A program made the position numbers and the translations under genes. DNA of 64,000 bases from Candidatus Marimicrobium litorale. Its GTDB lineage: Bacteria > Pseudomonadota > Gammaproteobacteria > Pseudomonadales > Halieaceae. The notes beneath the pieces were generated by a model. The model was not told the DNA's origin. It saw only the letters and a list, made by a program, of their open reading frames with translations, and made no database searches. How positions within the stretch are numbered: the stretch's first letter is position 1; each line of letters begins with the position of its first letter. This document shows, in pieces, positions 47,911 through 58,382 of this stretch. Where the stretch lies: NCBI RefSeq assembly GCF_026262645.1, contig NZ_SHNO01000001.1:3410001-3474000 (forward strand), read 5' to 3'.

Positions 47911-48239
47911 GATAATTTTTCTAAAGGTTTCTTCATGCACCTCTCAACCCTGTGTCTTTCCACTGACTGCTCGCAAGTGCCAGCTTACCCTCTTCGCATA
48001 ATAATTGACATATACAGGAACTGTAACGCAGGACGGGCCGTCCCATTATGGTGCTGTCCGCAGGAATCTGACGCATAGTGCCATGGACAGTTCTTGGCAG
48101 CTTGAGAATAATCATCTTGATAAAAATCAACATCCCATGCCTAACATGCTGACTCAATAGAGAAGGGTTACGAGTTGAAAAGTGATGAGTGAAAAGCTAG
48201 CGTTTCAGAAGTTGATATTTCAAATCCTATGTTGCAAGG
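47911..48239. other. Intergenic region with a 9-codon frame
   Basis: 329 bp. It contains a short frame MKKPLEKLS (47936-47907) whose TGA overlaps the ATG of the HD-like gene (ATGA), preceded by GAGAGG. Nothing else seen. Confidence 0.35.
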
Positions 48240-48521
48240 CTATTCAAACTCCTGATCTACCGCAATCTGCTGTACGAGCCATAGATAGATTTTCTTCACT
48301 CCCGATGGCAATGGCGCACTGGGACGCCATCCGAGTTGTTGCTCAATGAGCCGGTTATGACAGTTTCTGCCCCGAATCCACTTCGGGCCAGGAACCCCTA
48401 TAGTCTCAAGCTGCTTGTCTGCGATGCGAGCTACTAGTGTGACAAAATTTTCCTGTGATATCAGTTCGCATGAGCCGATATTCACTGAATCAAAAAACTC
48501 CGAAGACATTAAGCGCTCCAC
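48240..48521 (-). pseudogene. C-terminal remnant of a GDP-mannose 3,5-epimerase-type gene
   Basis: About 93 codons. Residues VNIGSCELISQENFV, VPGPKWIRGRNCHNRLI and LGWRPSAPLPSGVKKIY follow the C-terminus of GDP-mannose 3,5-epimerase-like extended SDRs (consensus NIGS, PGP-GVRGRNSDN, LGW-PS). The N-terminal Rossmann part with GxxGxxG and YxxxK is missing, and the upstream 120 bp has no remainder. It therefore looks truncated and non-functional. It lies between the HD-like gene and the second molybdopterin gene. Confidence 0.75.
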
Positions 48522-48623
48522 TTTCTTTCGAGAAATGAGCGCCTCATATTTGCTCCGCTTGCGGATAGATATTTTATGTGTGTGAATTAGCCACAGAGGT
48601 TTTCAGGCCGACATCTCGGCAAA

Positions 48624-50813
48624 CTACCGTGAAGCAGGTGCCCCCGAAAACTTCACAACCTCGACAGAGTGAGCGAGCATAATCGCCTGACCACTTACGG
48701 GCTCCATATGCGCGCTACCACCGGGAATCACTTTATTAACGTTTTCGCCCGACAACTTGCTGCTGTTGCGGTTTTTGCTATCCTGGTGGCCCCAGCCATG
48801 AGAGGCAGCAATTACACCCTTCATCAGATCCGTCGTTATCGATACGGGTAGTACAATAAAGTTATCACCATTCGATAATTTCGCCCTGTCTCCCTCTGAG
48901 AGCTGACGGGTTGCTGCATCATCCGGATGTATATAGACGTAGTTGCTATCGGGCTGTTTAATTTCGTCATTATTGTGCATCCAGCTGTTATGGGATTTGC
49001 GGCTCCGTCGACCGATAAGTACCAGACTTGAATCGCTCTTTGCACTGCGGCCGTGCTCAAGAGTCTCTGCGTACGCAGTCAAACGCGGCAAGTCATCCAA
49101 GACTCGCGAAGGAGCGAGATTTATTCGCCTTTTTAATCGTTTTTTGAGGAAAGAGCCCGGCTTGTGCGGCGGTAATTTTATACCTTCGGGTGTAGTGCGC
49201 AATTGATTCAACGATGCTTTTCCGCCGAGTGCGAGTAAGAGTTTCAGTAAATGATCCGGGGTTAACAGGCTATTCCCCGGCAACCGTTTGAGGAGCGTGT
49301 TTACTCTGGACAATACCAGAAGCGGCTTTGTAGACACGAAGGGTGCGCCGATGGCCAAGAGTAAATCGCCAAATATCCGCCACTCTTCTCGACGTTCAAA
49401 TTTTGGACGCAGTACTGCAGCTGAATACTGCGCGTAAGGCTCAGACTGCAGTGGCAGATGAGATAGAGGGAAGTCTGATCGCTCCAGCATGTCTGTTGCG
49501 GGTAGAACGTAGTCAGCGTAGCGTTCTGCTGTTTCATTGATATAGATGTCGACGCTGACACAAAGCTCAAGACGTTCCATTGCTTCTGGCCAGTCTGAAT
49601 GTGGAGTGGAGTGAATTGGATTGCCGGCGGATATAAATAACGCGCGAATGTGGTCAGGTTGAGCAGACAATATCTCGTCAGGTAGCGCGGTAATGGGAAA
49701 GCAACCCGCTACCTGCTGCCAACCATGCTCTGCGGTGACAATGTCGGGATCGTTTACGATTATTTGTTGCGCTAGCCCCAACCAGTCCAGTACACCCTCC
49801 GGTATCAAAAGACCTCCTCGCTTATCAAGATTGCCCGATAAGTAATTAATTCCTTGTAAAACCCAGTAGGCAATAGAACCGAAAGGGCCCATATTGACGC
49901 CGGTGGACATGTACAGCGCTGCACCATCCGCTTTATGATACTGATCAGCAATTCTGCGAATATTTTCGGGTGCAATGCCGGTGATCGGTGCTACTCGCTC
50001 TGGCGTCCATTGCTCTGCTGCGGCGAGTAGTTCTCGGGCGCCGTCTGCGAATTCGTCACGTTCACTTGTGCTGAAGTCGAGTTCGAAATGCAATACCGCC
50101 AACATCGCCAACAAAAGAAATGCATCCGTCCCTGGTTGAATGAACAAATGCTCGCCAACTTTAGATGCCGTTTCACTGCGTCTGGGGTCAACGATAATGA
50201 CTTTCCCGCCTCGCGCCTCAATAGATCGCATTTTCTCTAATGGGTTGATAACGCTAATAACGGACATTTGGCTAACCACGGGGTTGGCACCAATACACAT
50301 AAAAAATTGGGTGTGCTCAAAGTCCGGAATAGGATGCACGATATCGACACCGTACATATCTGAGGCCACCTGAAACTTGTTGTTGAGATCAATTGAGTGC
50401 GAGGCGTACGAATTTCGTGACCCTAGAATTTTGATGAAATCGGCAGTGCAGAGAATGTTTTTAAAATTTGCATGGCTCGGATTGCCACTATAGTGGCCGA
50501 GCGCGTTCGCGCCATGGCGTATCTTAATTGCGCTTGCTCGTTCTGCTATCTCTTGTATGGCTTGCTCCCAGGTTATTTTCTGGAAGACGCCATCGATACG
50601 CTTCATCGGATAATTGACCCGGTCCGGATCATGATGTATTCCGCCAAGTGTGGTGCCCTTGATGCAGGCATAGCCTTTGGAAATGGGATGCTCGTCATCC
50701 GGCTTGATTCGACGAATCGTTTCGTTGCCCTGGCTGTCTTCTTTTACCTCAACAGCAAGGCCGCAGCTGGCCTCGCACACTCTACAGTACGTTTTCTTAA
50801 TTGATGATGTCAT
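48624..50813 (-). CDS. Molybdopterin-dependent oxidoreductase (second paralogue)
   Basis: 729 residues from ATG 50813. The open frame goes back to 51254, but those 147 codons look like non-coding sequence and precede the 4Fe-4S motif. C10, C13, C17 (CRVCEASC) and C50 (KGYACIKG) bind the cluster; the core and the C-terminal HNSWMHN and SHGWGHQDSKNR match the paralogue at 30081. The position of C140 in that protein is L143 here (SIDLNNKF). If that Cys is the molybdenum ligand, the metal site differs. No signal peptide; cytoplasmic. Confidence 0.9.
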   Translation of the reverse strand: MTSSIKKTYCRVCEASCGLAVEVKEDSQGNETIRRIKPDDEHPISKGYACIKGTTLGGIHHDPDRVNYPMKRIDGVFQKITWEQAIQEIAERASAIKIRHGANALGHYSGNPSHANFKNILCTADFIKILGSRNSYASHSIDLNNKFQVASDMYGVDIVHPIPDFEHTQFFMCIGANPVVSQMSVISVINPLEKMRSIEARGGKVIIVDPRRSETASKVGEHLFIQPGTDAFLLLAMLAVLHFELDFSTSERDEFADGARELLAAAEQWTPERVAPITGIAPENIRRIADQYHKADGAALYMSTGVNMGPFGSIAYWVLQGINYLSGNLDKRGGLLIPEGVLDWLGLAQQIIVNDPDIVTAEHGWQQVAGCFPITALPDEILSAQPDHIRALFISAGNPIHSTPHSDWPEAMERLELCVSVDIYINETAERYADYVLPATDMLERSDFPLSHLPLQSEPYAQYSAAVLRPKFERREEWRIFGDLLLAIGAPFVSTKPLLVLSRVNTLLKRLPGNSLLTPDHLLKLLLALGGKASLNQLRTTPEGIKLPPHKPGSFLKKRLKRRINLAPSRVLDDLPRLTAYAETLEHGRSAKSDSSLVLIGRRSRKSHNSWMHNNDEIKQPDSNYVYIHPDDAATRQLSEGDRAKLSNGDNFIVLPVSITTDLMKGVIAASHGWGHQDSKNRNSSKLSGENVNKVIPGGSAHMEPVSGQAIMLAHSVEVVKFSGAPASR

Positions 50814-51765
50814 AGTATCGGTCAGCTCAATCAGGATTAGTTGGCGAGAGCATACGAAGACGAAGAGCCCAAGTCCAGATGATGAAATACAAGTATCGCG
50901 CCTACTGCCAAGCTTGCCAACGCTCATCGCCCGGTGGTGTACAAGTTCGGATGGACCGGATAGCAGGCGATTCGCCGGCTGCAACGTTGTGGCGTTTCGA
51001 GGGGCGCCTTGGCTCGGTTTTAGTCCGGTAGGCATAAAATAGTAACTCTCTGGTACTCTTTTCATCGCCTGGAGTCGATAAAGGTCGCCTCGGAAAACCG
51101 AGCCAGAACGCTCTGACGTTCTTATTGATTTCCTCCATGGCATGAACTCGCTCGAACCGTTCTTGGGCATACATAACAAGGCGGTCAAATCTGTCGACTC
51201 GGAAATGGAGCACTGCCCTGCGCAGCTGTCGTTAGGTATTCGATTCGATATCACGCGTTTTATTTGATTTTATTGCTATGGTGAGCAGCACGTAGCGGAA
51301 AGAATTGGCAAAGAAAAAGTGGCAGACACTTTCTATTTCATCTGTTGATCGAACTGGGTATAGGTATGCAGACCGACCTAAAACGGGTTTTTTGTAGCTA
51401 ATTTGACACAACAAAGCCAGCGCCAATAAAACCTCGTCGACCTGCAAACGCAGCAGAGAAGTCTTGGCATGGATGTTGGTTGAGGCGCATACTGTTAAAT
51501 ATAGCTGTTCGGTCGAATATGCTGTAGTGCCGAACATTGTCAAAAAAAAATATAACGATTGAGTTTCGATCTTTGATGGGCAATCGTGCGGTTCGTTTTA
51601 AAAGGCAAGCAGGGTGAGAGAACACATAATAGGAATGACTATAAGCTGCGGCGTTCGCTTTGAAAATGTAACGTTCCGGTCAAAATCGTCCGCACTACAG
51701 CTTAGTCTTTCGCGCACAAATGACGCGCGACCCGATTCCTGATGCGATTTCTCCCAAGGTCATTA
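50814..51765. other. Long intergenic region
   Basis: About 950 bp, AT-richer towards 51.2-51.6 kb. Two minus-strand frames (50902-51213 and 51232-51543) look partly protein-like but have no motif or ribosome site. No repeat seen. It should carry promoters for the genes on both sides. Confidence 0.4.
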
Positions 51766-53094
51766 ATGGACTCTCGCTTATTCGTGCGCTGGTTGCCACT
51801 TTTTGGATTTTGCGCGGTGATCGTTTATTACTTTTGGTTTGTCTATAGCCACGCTATCAATATTCCTCACTGGGATGATATTTATGATTTCTTAAAAATT
51901 GTCATACTTACGGAGTCAGCCGAAAGTACCCGCGAAGCAATGTCTGAGCTATTCAGGCAGTACAACGACCACCGCACGAGCGCGTCACGCTTATTGATTT
52001 ACGCTATCTACTTGGCAGAAGGCGAATTAAATTTTCATACGCTCACTCTTCTTGGAAATCTTGCGCTTCCTTTGATCTTGCTGCTTTTTTTCGTGACAGT
52101 GAAAGACGAAAAATACCGCTGGGTTTTCATGTTGGTGAGCGCCCTGCTGTTGCTCAATCTGAGATATTTTCCCTTGGTTTTGCACGCCCAGGCGACCTTC
52201 GCTTACTTCTATGTATTTTTCTATGCCTTCGGTTGCCTGATTGCTCTTCATAGGGTGACCCCGCCGAAGTTCGTGTTGGCAGTGTTTTTGGGCACATTCG
52301 CTTCATATACGTTCGCGGCCGGCGTGATTGTCTGGATGCTCGGCCTGGTTAGCCTCATGCACCAGCATGTAGTGACGAGGCGAATTAGCTATCACTATCC
52401 CGCACTGTGGCTAGTGGTCACAGTCATCACGCTGGCATTGTGGCGTACCGGTTTCTCTGATGTCTCCACTGAAAAAGTTTTAACATTACTTCCCGACACG
52501 CTGATCGAGGCTCCTCTGTATCAACAGGTATTACGGTACGTGTCCTATTTTTTCGTAATAATGGGCAGCGCGTTTACCGACACCAGCACGGTGGTCGCGG
52601 GAGTTATTGGCGCTGCTGCTCTCACCGTATTGACAGCTGTTTCCATACAATTTTATCGGCAGGAAGATATTCGCTTAGCGCTTTGTTGCTGGTTTGTCGT
52701 TGGTTCAGTAGCAGCAGTCACAGCAGGCAGGGCCCTGTGGCTGCCGCCAGAACTCATACTGACATCGAGGTATACGTTGTTGTCAGTTTTCCTCGTCGCG
52801 ACATTGACTTTACTGCTTCAAAAAAAAATTGCATTGGTTAAGACATCGACAATTTATCTGCTCGTACCGTTGGCGGTGATCTACTGGGTATGGGCGAACC
52901 ACCACTTTCAGAAATCAATAGATGATGTATTGCAGTGGCGTTATTCACAGTATAATAACGACATATACTTCGTGCTTGACAGGCCGCAGGCCGAATCGAA
53001 TGATATTGTAGCGCGCGCGATTTCATCGGGAATCTACAAGCCGCCCTGTAAACCATTTCCAAAGTGCAAGGATAAGTCCGCGACTGGTGAGTAA
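51766..53094 (+). CDS. Polytopic membrane protein of GT-C type
   Basis: 442 residues from ATG 51766, with AAGG 8 bases upstream; ATG 51742 is also open. About ten membrane segments; the first periplasmic loop has NIPHWDDIYDFLKI with an Asp-Asp pair of the kind that is catalytic in GT-C glycosyltransferases, and the C-terminus is soluble with three Cys (PPCKPFPKC). Likely a lipid-linked sugar transferase or related integral protein. No glycan gene neighbours it; the next membrane protein, 54006, is of a similar type but on the other strand. Confidence 0.75.
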   Translation: MDSRLFVRWLPLFGFCAVIVYYFWFVYSHAINIPHWDDIYDFLKIVILTESAESTREAMSELFRQYNDHRTSASRLLIYAIYLAEGELNFHTLTLLGNLALPLILLLFFVTVKDEKYRWVFMLVSALLLLNLRYFPLVLHAQATFAYFYVFFYAFGCLIALHRVTPPKFVLAVFLGTFASYTFAAGVIVWMLGLVSLMHQHVVTRRISYHYPALWLVVTVITLALWRTGFSDVSTEKVLTLLPDTLIEAPLYQQVLRYVSYFFVIMGSAFTDTSTVVAGVIGAAALTVLTAVSIQFYRQEDIRLALCCWFVVGSVAAVTAGRALWLPPELILTSRYTLLSVFLVATLTLLLQKKIALVKTSTIYLLVPLAVIYWVWANHHFQKSIDDVLQWRYSQYNNDIYFVLDRPQAESNDIVARAISSGIYKPPCKPFPKCKDKSATGE

Positions 53095-54005
53095 ATAGAA
53101 ACCTAGTTGCCAGCAGTTCGCGGCAACTTTCGACAAGGGCATTCAAGCATAGTGCAGAACTCAGCCTAAAATCTTTTGAATCGTTCTGAATGACCATTTT
53201 CCCACTGGAAGGCCGCGCAAATTTTGTGTATCTGTTAATTTTTTTTGCGAGGTATATCGAGAAAAACGGTCAAGGTACGTGCAAAAATGCGGTCCTTATC
53301 CATCGAAGAATCTGTAATTAAAGTGTAGTTTATTTTCGAAGTGTTCACTTTTTTGCCACTGTCTTTTTTGCAGTCGAGATGCTTGTTAGACGGGCATCAG
53401 GCGCTCTGCAAGAAACTAGGATGCCGCAGTAGCTGCTGCGGTTACACTCACCGGCAGAACATTATTTAAGCGCGATAGATTCGTTTACGAACCAGTGTCT
53501 GACAGCCGTGAATACTGCGGCATGCGAGAGATATCGACCGTGGGAGACGTTTCCGACCCTGCTCAGTCACGGCAATCGCGAGGCGCGGCCATAGACCGCG
53601 TCTTACGCGCTACAGAGGCGCACACGATTACGGTACCGCAGACAGCGGTTATGCAGCGGTCCGACTCGAAAAAGAAACTCTCAAATAGCGTCAAGCTCGC
53701 AGTAAATCCTATGGCTGCGCTAACTTGGTTAGTGCTGTGGCACGATGATCTTAATCTGCATTCTGTTCGGTCTGTTGTTTTGAAGTTACTTTGAAGTGAC
53801 GTAAGCCTTGGATCTGAAGACAGAAATAAGCCCTGTAGTCATGCCGGCAGAGTCGTAGTAATAGGTTAACGCGGGTGGGCTTCAGCTCCCGTTCAGAAAA
53901 AGTGCAATGAAACACTGACCCTCACAGTGATCAGTTTTTTGTTTGTGCAAGCGCCGAGCGTATAGTGCGGCGTCGACACCGGGACAGGATGACTGCGCAG
54001 TTTCG
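53095..54005. other. Long intergenic region
   Basis: About 910 bp between the convergent GT-C-type genes. No gene convincing enough to annotate; one plus frame (53495-53794) has no motif. No terminator with a T-run seen. Confidence 0.4.
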
Positions 54006-55658
54006 TTACTTCGAATCTCGAATCGGCTTCCAGATTTGGAAAACGAGTTGCCCGCCGCCCGGTCTTTTGTCCATCGGCAAGGCGATCACTTCGGCTTTTC
54101 GATAGTGATTCTTCAGGCGAGCGGCGTCGTTCAAGGAGGAATTCTTTAAATGCGACATCAGAAAAGTCTTGTTCGAAATACTGTTTCTCAAGTTGGCCAT
54201 AGCGACGGGTAGATGCGTCCACTGGTCGAGAATTATCAAGTCAAATTCCTGCCTTTCAATCTTTCCATTAATGTTCTCAACATAGGCCTCCCAAACAGCT
54301 GCTATTGTATTGTCCGGGTCATCTTTTGCGAAAATGACAGGCTTTACTTGAGCGAAGGCAAAATACGGAGTGTGGCTGTTCTGGTATATTTCGCCGCCGC
54401 CACCTAAAATCTCTGCCGCAAGCAGTGCAGGTGCATAGGTTTTCTCTGATTCAAGTACTAGTCCCCGTAGCCTGTTCCATTTGTCCTCATCAAATGAAAA
54501 ATCATGCGTAAGCGTGGCATAAGAATTACAAAAACTAGCGATCAGGAGTAGTTGGCACAGCCATTTTGATTGTATCGAATCGGAGATGCGAGAAAAAATC
54601 GCAATGATTAGAAATGGAGACATCAACTGCAGTAAATAGGTCATATGGTTCGCGGGGTTTCTTCCTATCACCAATACAATAATAGCCAGCGAGCAGAAAA
54701 AGCAGAGCCAGAAATAACTTGGTGCGCGGCGGAAAAGGGGGCCGTTCCAATTGATGATGCTGTGTATCCCGAGCCTCTCATCGTCATTAATGCGGTGACT
54801 GGTTGTTGTTGAGGCGTACGATGTAATAAAAATCCAGGCAAGAACAACCAAGAGCGGGGAGTTTATCCGAAAATACTCGAGCAACTGGTTCACGGTGGTA
54901 TCATTGGATCCTATCGCCGCTGCCGCATATATTTGAGCAAAAATTGTGTTATCAATAAAATAGGGCGATGTATAGTTGACTAAAAAAAGACTGACGAGCG
55001 TGAGGAAGACGGATGCTAGTCCGAAAGTTACCGCCTTCTTTTTTGAAACGGCAAGAAATAAATAAAGGCTAATGTAGCCTACGCTCGCAATAAAATATTG
55101 CTTTGTATAGAAAGCAGCCAAGCCCAGAAGCAGTGCGGCGAAAAGGCTTCTATTGGAAAACGTGTATCGCCATGGAATAATAATACTGGACAAAAACAGA
55201 AAAAGACCAAGGCCGTTGGGGCTGGCGATGGGTGTGGAATGAAAGAGGAGTCCCGCGTATAGCAGCACAGCACCAGCGAAACTATTTTCTGACGTGCCTC
55301 CAGCCCGTTTGGTCGCGTAAAAAACCAACAGACAACAACCCACAATAAATAGACCGTTAATGGTTCTGTGGAGTTCGAGTGTGTTCGCCACAGCGAGCGT
55401 GAAAGGCGCCACTACAATGTTGTAGAGAACGGGATAGACGCTTGCGCGGGCGGGCTGGTTCTCGATGGCGTAGGGATTTTCTCCTGAGGCGATGGTATGC
55501 GTAATCGTTGGTATTGCCGCTTCAATCGCATCGAGCGGCATGCTATGGGTGATAATCTGGAAATGGTTATAGGCGAGTGCCAGAAAAAATAGTCCGAAAA
55601 AAACCACGAAAAGTTTATCGAGAACGGTTTGGAACTCTGACGTTTTAACAGTCGTCAT
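54006..55658 (-). CDS. Polytopic membrane protein, glycosyltransferase-like
   Basis: 550 residues. The first periplasmic loop (PLDAIEAAIPTITHTIASGENPYAIENQPA) has the acidic start and NPY motif seen in many GT-C/DPM-dependent mannosyltransferase-like proteins, then about ten membrane helices, and a soluble C-terminal domain of about 130 residues with EILGGGGEIYQNS and FDLIILDQWTHLPVAM. The substrate is not predictable. The ATG is 19 bp before a plus-strand start-less gap; the gene has its own promoter. Confidence 0.75.
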   Translation of the reverse strand: MTTVKTSEFQTVLDKLFVVFFGLFFLALAYNHFQIITHSMPLDAIEAAIPTITHTIASGENPYAIENQPARASVYPVLYNIVVAPFTLAVANTLELHRTINGLFIVGCCLLVFYATKRAGGTSENSFAGAVLLYAGLLFHSTPIASPNGLGLFLFLSSIIIPWRYTFSNRSLFAALLLGLAAFYTKQYFIASVGYISLYLFLAVSKKKAVTFGLASVFLTLVSLFLVNYTSPYFIDNTIFAQIYAAAAIGSNDTTVNQLLEYFRINSPLLVVLAWIFITSYASTTTSHRINDDERLGIHSIINWNGPLFRRAPSYFWLCFFCSLAIIVLVIGRNPANHMTYLLQLMSPFLIIAIFSRISDSIQSKWLCQLLLIASFCNSYATLTHDFSFDEDKWNRLRGLVLESEKTYAPALLAAEILGGGGEIYQNSHTPYFAFAQVKPVIFAKDDPDNTIAAVWEAYVENINGKIERQEFDLIILDQWTHLPVAMANLRNSISNKTFLMSHLKNSSLNDAARLKNHYRKAEVIALPMDKRPGGGQLVFQIWKPIRDSK

Positions 55659-56152
55659 TGTTTTGATTCTTGAGTCGACCTTGAGTGCAGAAGCATACCA
55701 TTTCCGCTGTATAAGGTCTGCCTGAATGGCTGAGATGCAACGGCAAAGGGCGCTTACGCATTTGTTGCTTGTTCATGCGACAGGCATCATTAATGAAACA
55801 GCGGGAAAAATGATTAAAGTGACGGTTTTGTTTGAAAAGTCGACTATTCTAATTTTGGCTAATTTCGTTAACACAAATATATTGGCGATGCGTGCTATAT
55901 CTATAAATTAGCGGGAAACGTCGGCCACTGTGCAGAATGCGTTTTTTTACATAATGATAAATTATTGTAAAAGCCACCCAGTGTATCCTGACGTATAAAA
56001 AAGGTGCGACGAAGCATGCGGCGGGAAGGCGCTCCATAGCATCACAGCTTTGAGCAGTATCGCAGTTACCGCTCTATTTGAGCGTCTGTCTTTACCAAGA
56101 AGATAGCATGCGGACTCGAGCGCTTTGACCGCTGGCGCCCGAACCGGAGCAA
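55659..56152. other. Intergenic region
   Basis: About 490 bp, AT-rich around 55.8-56.0 kb. No gene or repeat seen. Confidence 0.4.
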
Positions 56153-57172
56153 CTATAATATTAAGGGTGTTCGACCCTTTGGAAATGCTGAATCGGCAAA
56201 AAACCAGGACTCTATTGCATAACGATAGTCTGTCATTGAAGGGTCACGATGTGTCCGGTGCAGTAGCCAGTGGTCGAAAATGAGCATGTCGCCGGCATTA
56301 AATTTTGGTGTGACGACCGGAACCTGTCCACGAAAGCGCTCGTCAACTTGAGAATCGGCGACAGTCCAGTCGAAGACACTCTCGCATGAATTCAAAATGT
56401 AGTCGTCCAACCTTTTCAGTACCAATTCCATGCCGGGGGCTGTTTCGCCACAGTCAGACAAGGCGGTCCAGACGTTCACTGACTGGATGTCCACTGCATC
56501 ACCGAGAAAACGCCCGTCTTGGTGCCATTCGGTGCTTTCCCCGGGAGCAGCCTTCCACAGGACAAATTTGCTAGCTGACATAAAAGGCGTTTCACCAAGA
56601 AATTCTTCGGCAAGGGCAGAAATTCCTAGACGGTCGAACAGGTCACATACCAGATATAGGGCATGGGGCGAGTCCACCGCCAGGCACGCACCAGCTTGCT
56701 TGGCAAATTCTCGGGCGGCCGCGACGTTAATTGCTTGTCCTCGGGTCGGGTACTTGCCAAGACTGTGCAATTGTGGATCTGGACTATCGTCCATGGAGGC
56801 GTGGTGCGATGCTTCGATAGCGGTTCTTAGGGTTGCCACAGTGCCTTTGTCAATTGCGCTGGGTAGGTAGAGACAGCCCTTGTCGGCAAAGGCTGCGCGT
56901 ACGACGTCAGCGGTAACGTCATCGAGAGAGCAGGTTGGCATTTCCTGCTCGTAGTCAAGCGTCGGCGTGGAGCGTGCGGCTTTGATCGGAGAGGGCTCTG
57001 CGTCTTCGAAGGCTTTTGAGATACGAATATCTCTCATCAGGATTTCCCTTTTCGCGTCGGGGCTGGCACGGTTAGCGGCCATCAAGTGCTGCAGCGCTTC
57101 CGACTTTTTGCCTGACTCGTTCGCTTTTTCGGCGGCTATATCGTGCTCCGCCACCGCCATGTCTGCAGCCAT
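56153..57172 (-). CDS. Phytanoyl-CoA dioxygenase (PhyH) family protein
   Basis: 339 residues from ATG 57172, chosen because AGAGGA lies about 12 bases upstream and because the earlier TTG (57205) has none. H217 and D219 in STEWHQDGRF form the HxD pair, H305 in LLHRTHRD is the third iron ligand, R317 in TDYRYAI fits 2-oxoglutarate binding. The N-terminal 65 residues are helical and Ala/Glu-rich. The substrate is unknown. Same family as 41928-42722 but only distantly similar in the visible motifs. Confidence 0.9.
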   Translation of the reverse strand: MAADMAVAEHDIAAEKANESGKKSEALQHLMAANRASPDAKREILMRDIRISKAFEDAEPSPIKAARSTPTLDYEQEMPTCSLDDVTADVVRAAFADKGCLYLPSAIDKGTVATLRTAIEASHHASMDDSPDPQLHSLGKYPTRGQAINVAAAREFAKQAGACLAVDSPHALYLVCDLFDRLGISALAEEFLGETPFMSASKFVLWKAAPGESTEWHQDGRFLGDAVDIQSVNVWTALSDCGETAPGMELVLKRLDDYILNSCESVFDWTVADSQVDERFRGQVPVVTPKFNAGDMLIFDHWLLHRTHRDPSMTDYRYAIESWFFADSAFPKGRTPLIL

Positions 57173-58382
57173 TGTTGAAAAATCCTCTGCCTTGAAACGA
57201 TGCAAGTAGAAAGTCTATTGGAATTGCTGCGGGGAGCAAAGCCAAATAAGTTGGTTTATGTGACATTTATCAGCACAGCACTGAAATAGTGGGAGAAATA
57301 TGGAAAAAGCGTGTTCATTATTGTGGTTGGCGTGTCTGCGTTTTATACAGGTTTGTGGCGTAGTGCTACTCCGGCAGTGTTACCGAGACTCGGTTTATAG
57401 TCGTCCAACGTTTGTCACAGCGGCTCAGGCTAGCTCGCGAGTGTTGTGCCCATGTGTAGTTCAGCGGGCAATGCCCGCAAGTAGACTGAGTAAGGCGAAC
57501 AGCGCTAGGCATGCCGGCAATGGCGATAGTTTGAAAGGGGCACAACGATGATGAGCCTTCGTTATGACATTGCAAAGAAAGCAGGAAACGCAAGGTCGGA
57601 GTACTACCCTGTGAAGTCGACGTCATTGGTAGTCTCCGAAAAAATGGTAGATACCGCCGATTTTCGCTGTGCATTCTGGCCCGCGTCGTCCGGCTTCACC
57701 CCAATTACAATCTCAGCGATCTGATGGAGTCATACTTCGGAAGGTAGGTCTGTTCTATCATTACTTGCCACTAGATTGCATGTGCATCGCGTGTATTTTT
57801 GATGTATTGCGGTGCGTTTAGCACCACAATACGGAGGCGCCTCTGCCATCTCTTGCTCTTTGGCTTCACAGTGGGGTGACCTATGGACTTGCGCGCCTGC
57901 TACCGCGCGCCTGCTACCGCGCGCCTGCTACCGCGCGCCCTTCATACGAAAAGAAGCGTTGATAGCGCTCGGGGCGTTTGAGTCTATCTGACGGCACTGT
58001 ACTTTCTGTTCAACACGGCCTAAGTTATAGGTACATTGAGCTATGGGACGTTGCCATGCCAACAACAAAAGTCGCTTTTGGTGCTGATTTTGCCCTCCTC
58101 ATTTATTGCCCCGGAAGAGGAACACCATGCGTATCCGCCAGCGTCGGCCGATAGGTCCCCACGAGATTTTTCCGACGATTCGTTCATGCGTGACGACACG
58201 CAATTGCTTTGCTCAGACGATTCCGCTACGCATGATAACTGGCAGTGAGAGCGATCAGGGAGGCGAGGTTGAATGCGAGATGCTTTCATACCAATATTTA
58301 TGCATTTGAGTACGGCCATGATTTATTTGCGTGACGCAATGGAGTAGGTGCACCTGCGAGGTGCGCTGCGGGAGGTAGTGTA
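57173..58382. other. Longest intergenic region of the window
   Basis: About 1.2 kb. It contains a 14-bp tandem repeat (57891-57939) and otherwise no recognisable gene; the short frames present lack ribosome sites and motifs. The VWA gene start at its right end has GGGAGG. Confidence 0.45.
57891..57939. repeat. Tandem 14-bp repeat
   Basis: Three copies of GCGCGCCTGCTACC in a row (57891-57904, 57905-57918, 57919-57932) plus the first 7 bases of a fourth. All copies are identical. It is not in a coding frame. Such short perfect arrays change copy number easily and may mark a strain-variable site. Confidence 0.95.

Noticed and set aside
50814-51254. N-terminal extension of the second molybdopterin gene
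   Set aside because: 147 codons before the 4Fe-4S motif look random and the paralogue has only 11 residues before its cluster cysteines.
50902-51543. Two minus-strand frames of about 100 codons
   Set aside because: They look partly protein-like, but no motif, conserved domain or ribosome site could be seen.
53495-53794. 99-codon plus frame between the GT-C-type genes
   Set aside because: No motif, no ribosome site, unusual composition.
57366-57674. 102-codon minus frame in the long gap
   Set aside because: Ser/Arg/Thr-rich random-looking reading without ribosome site.
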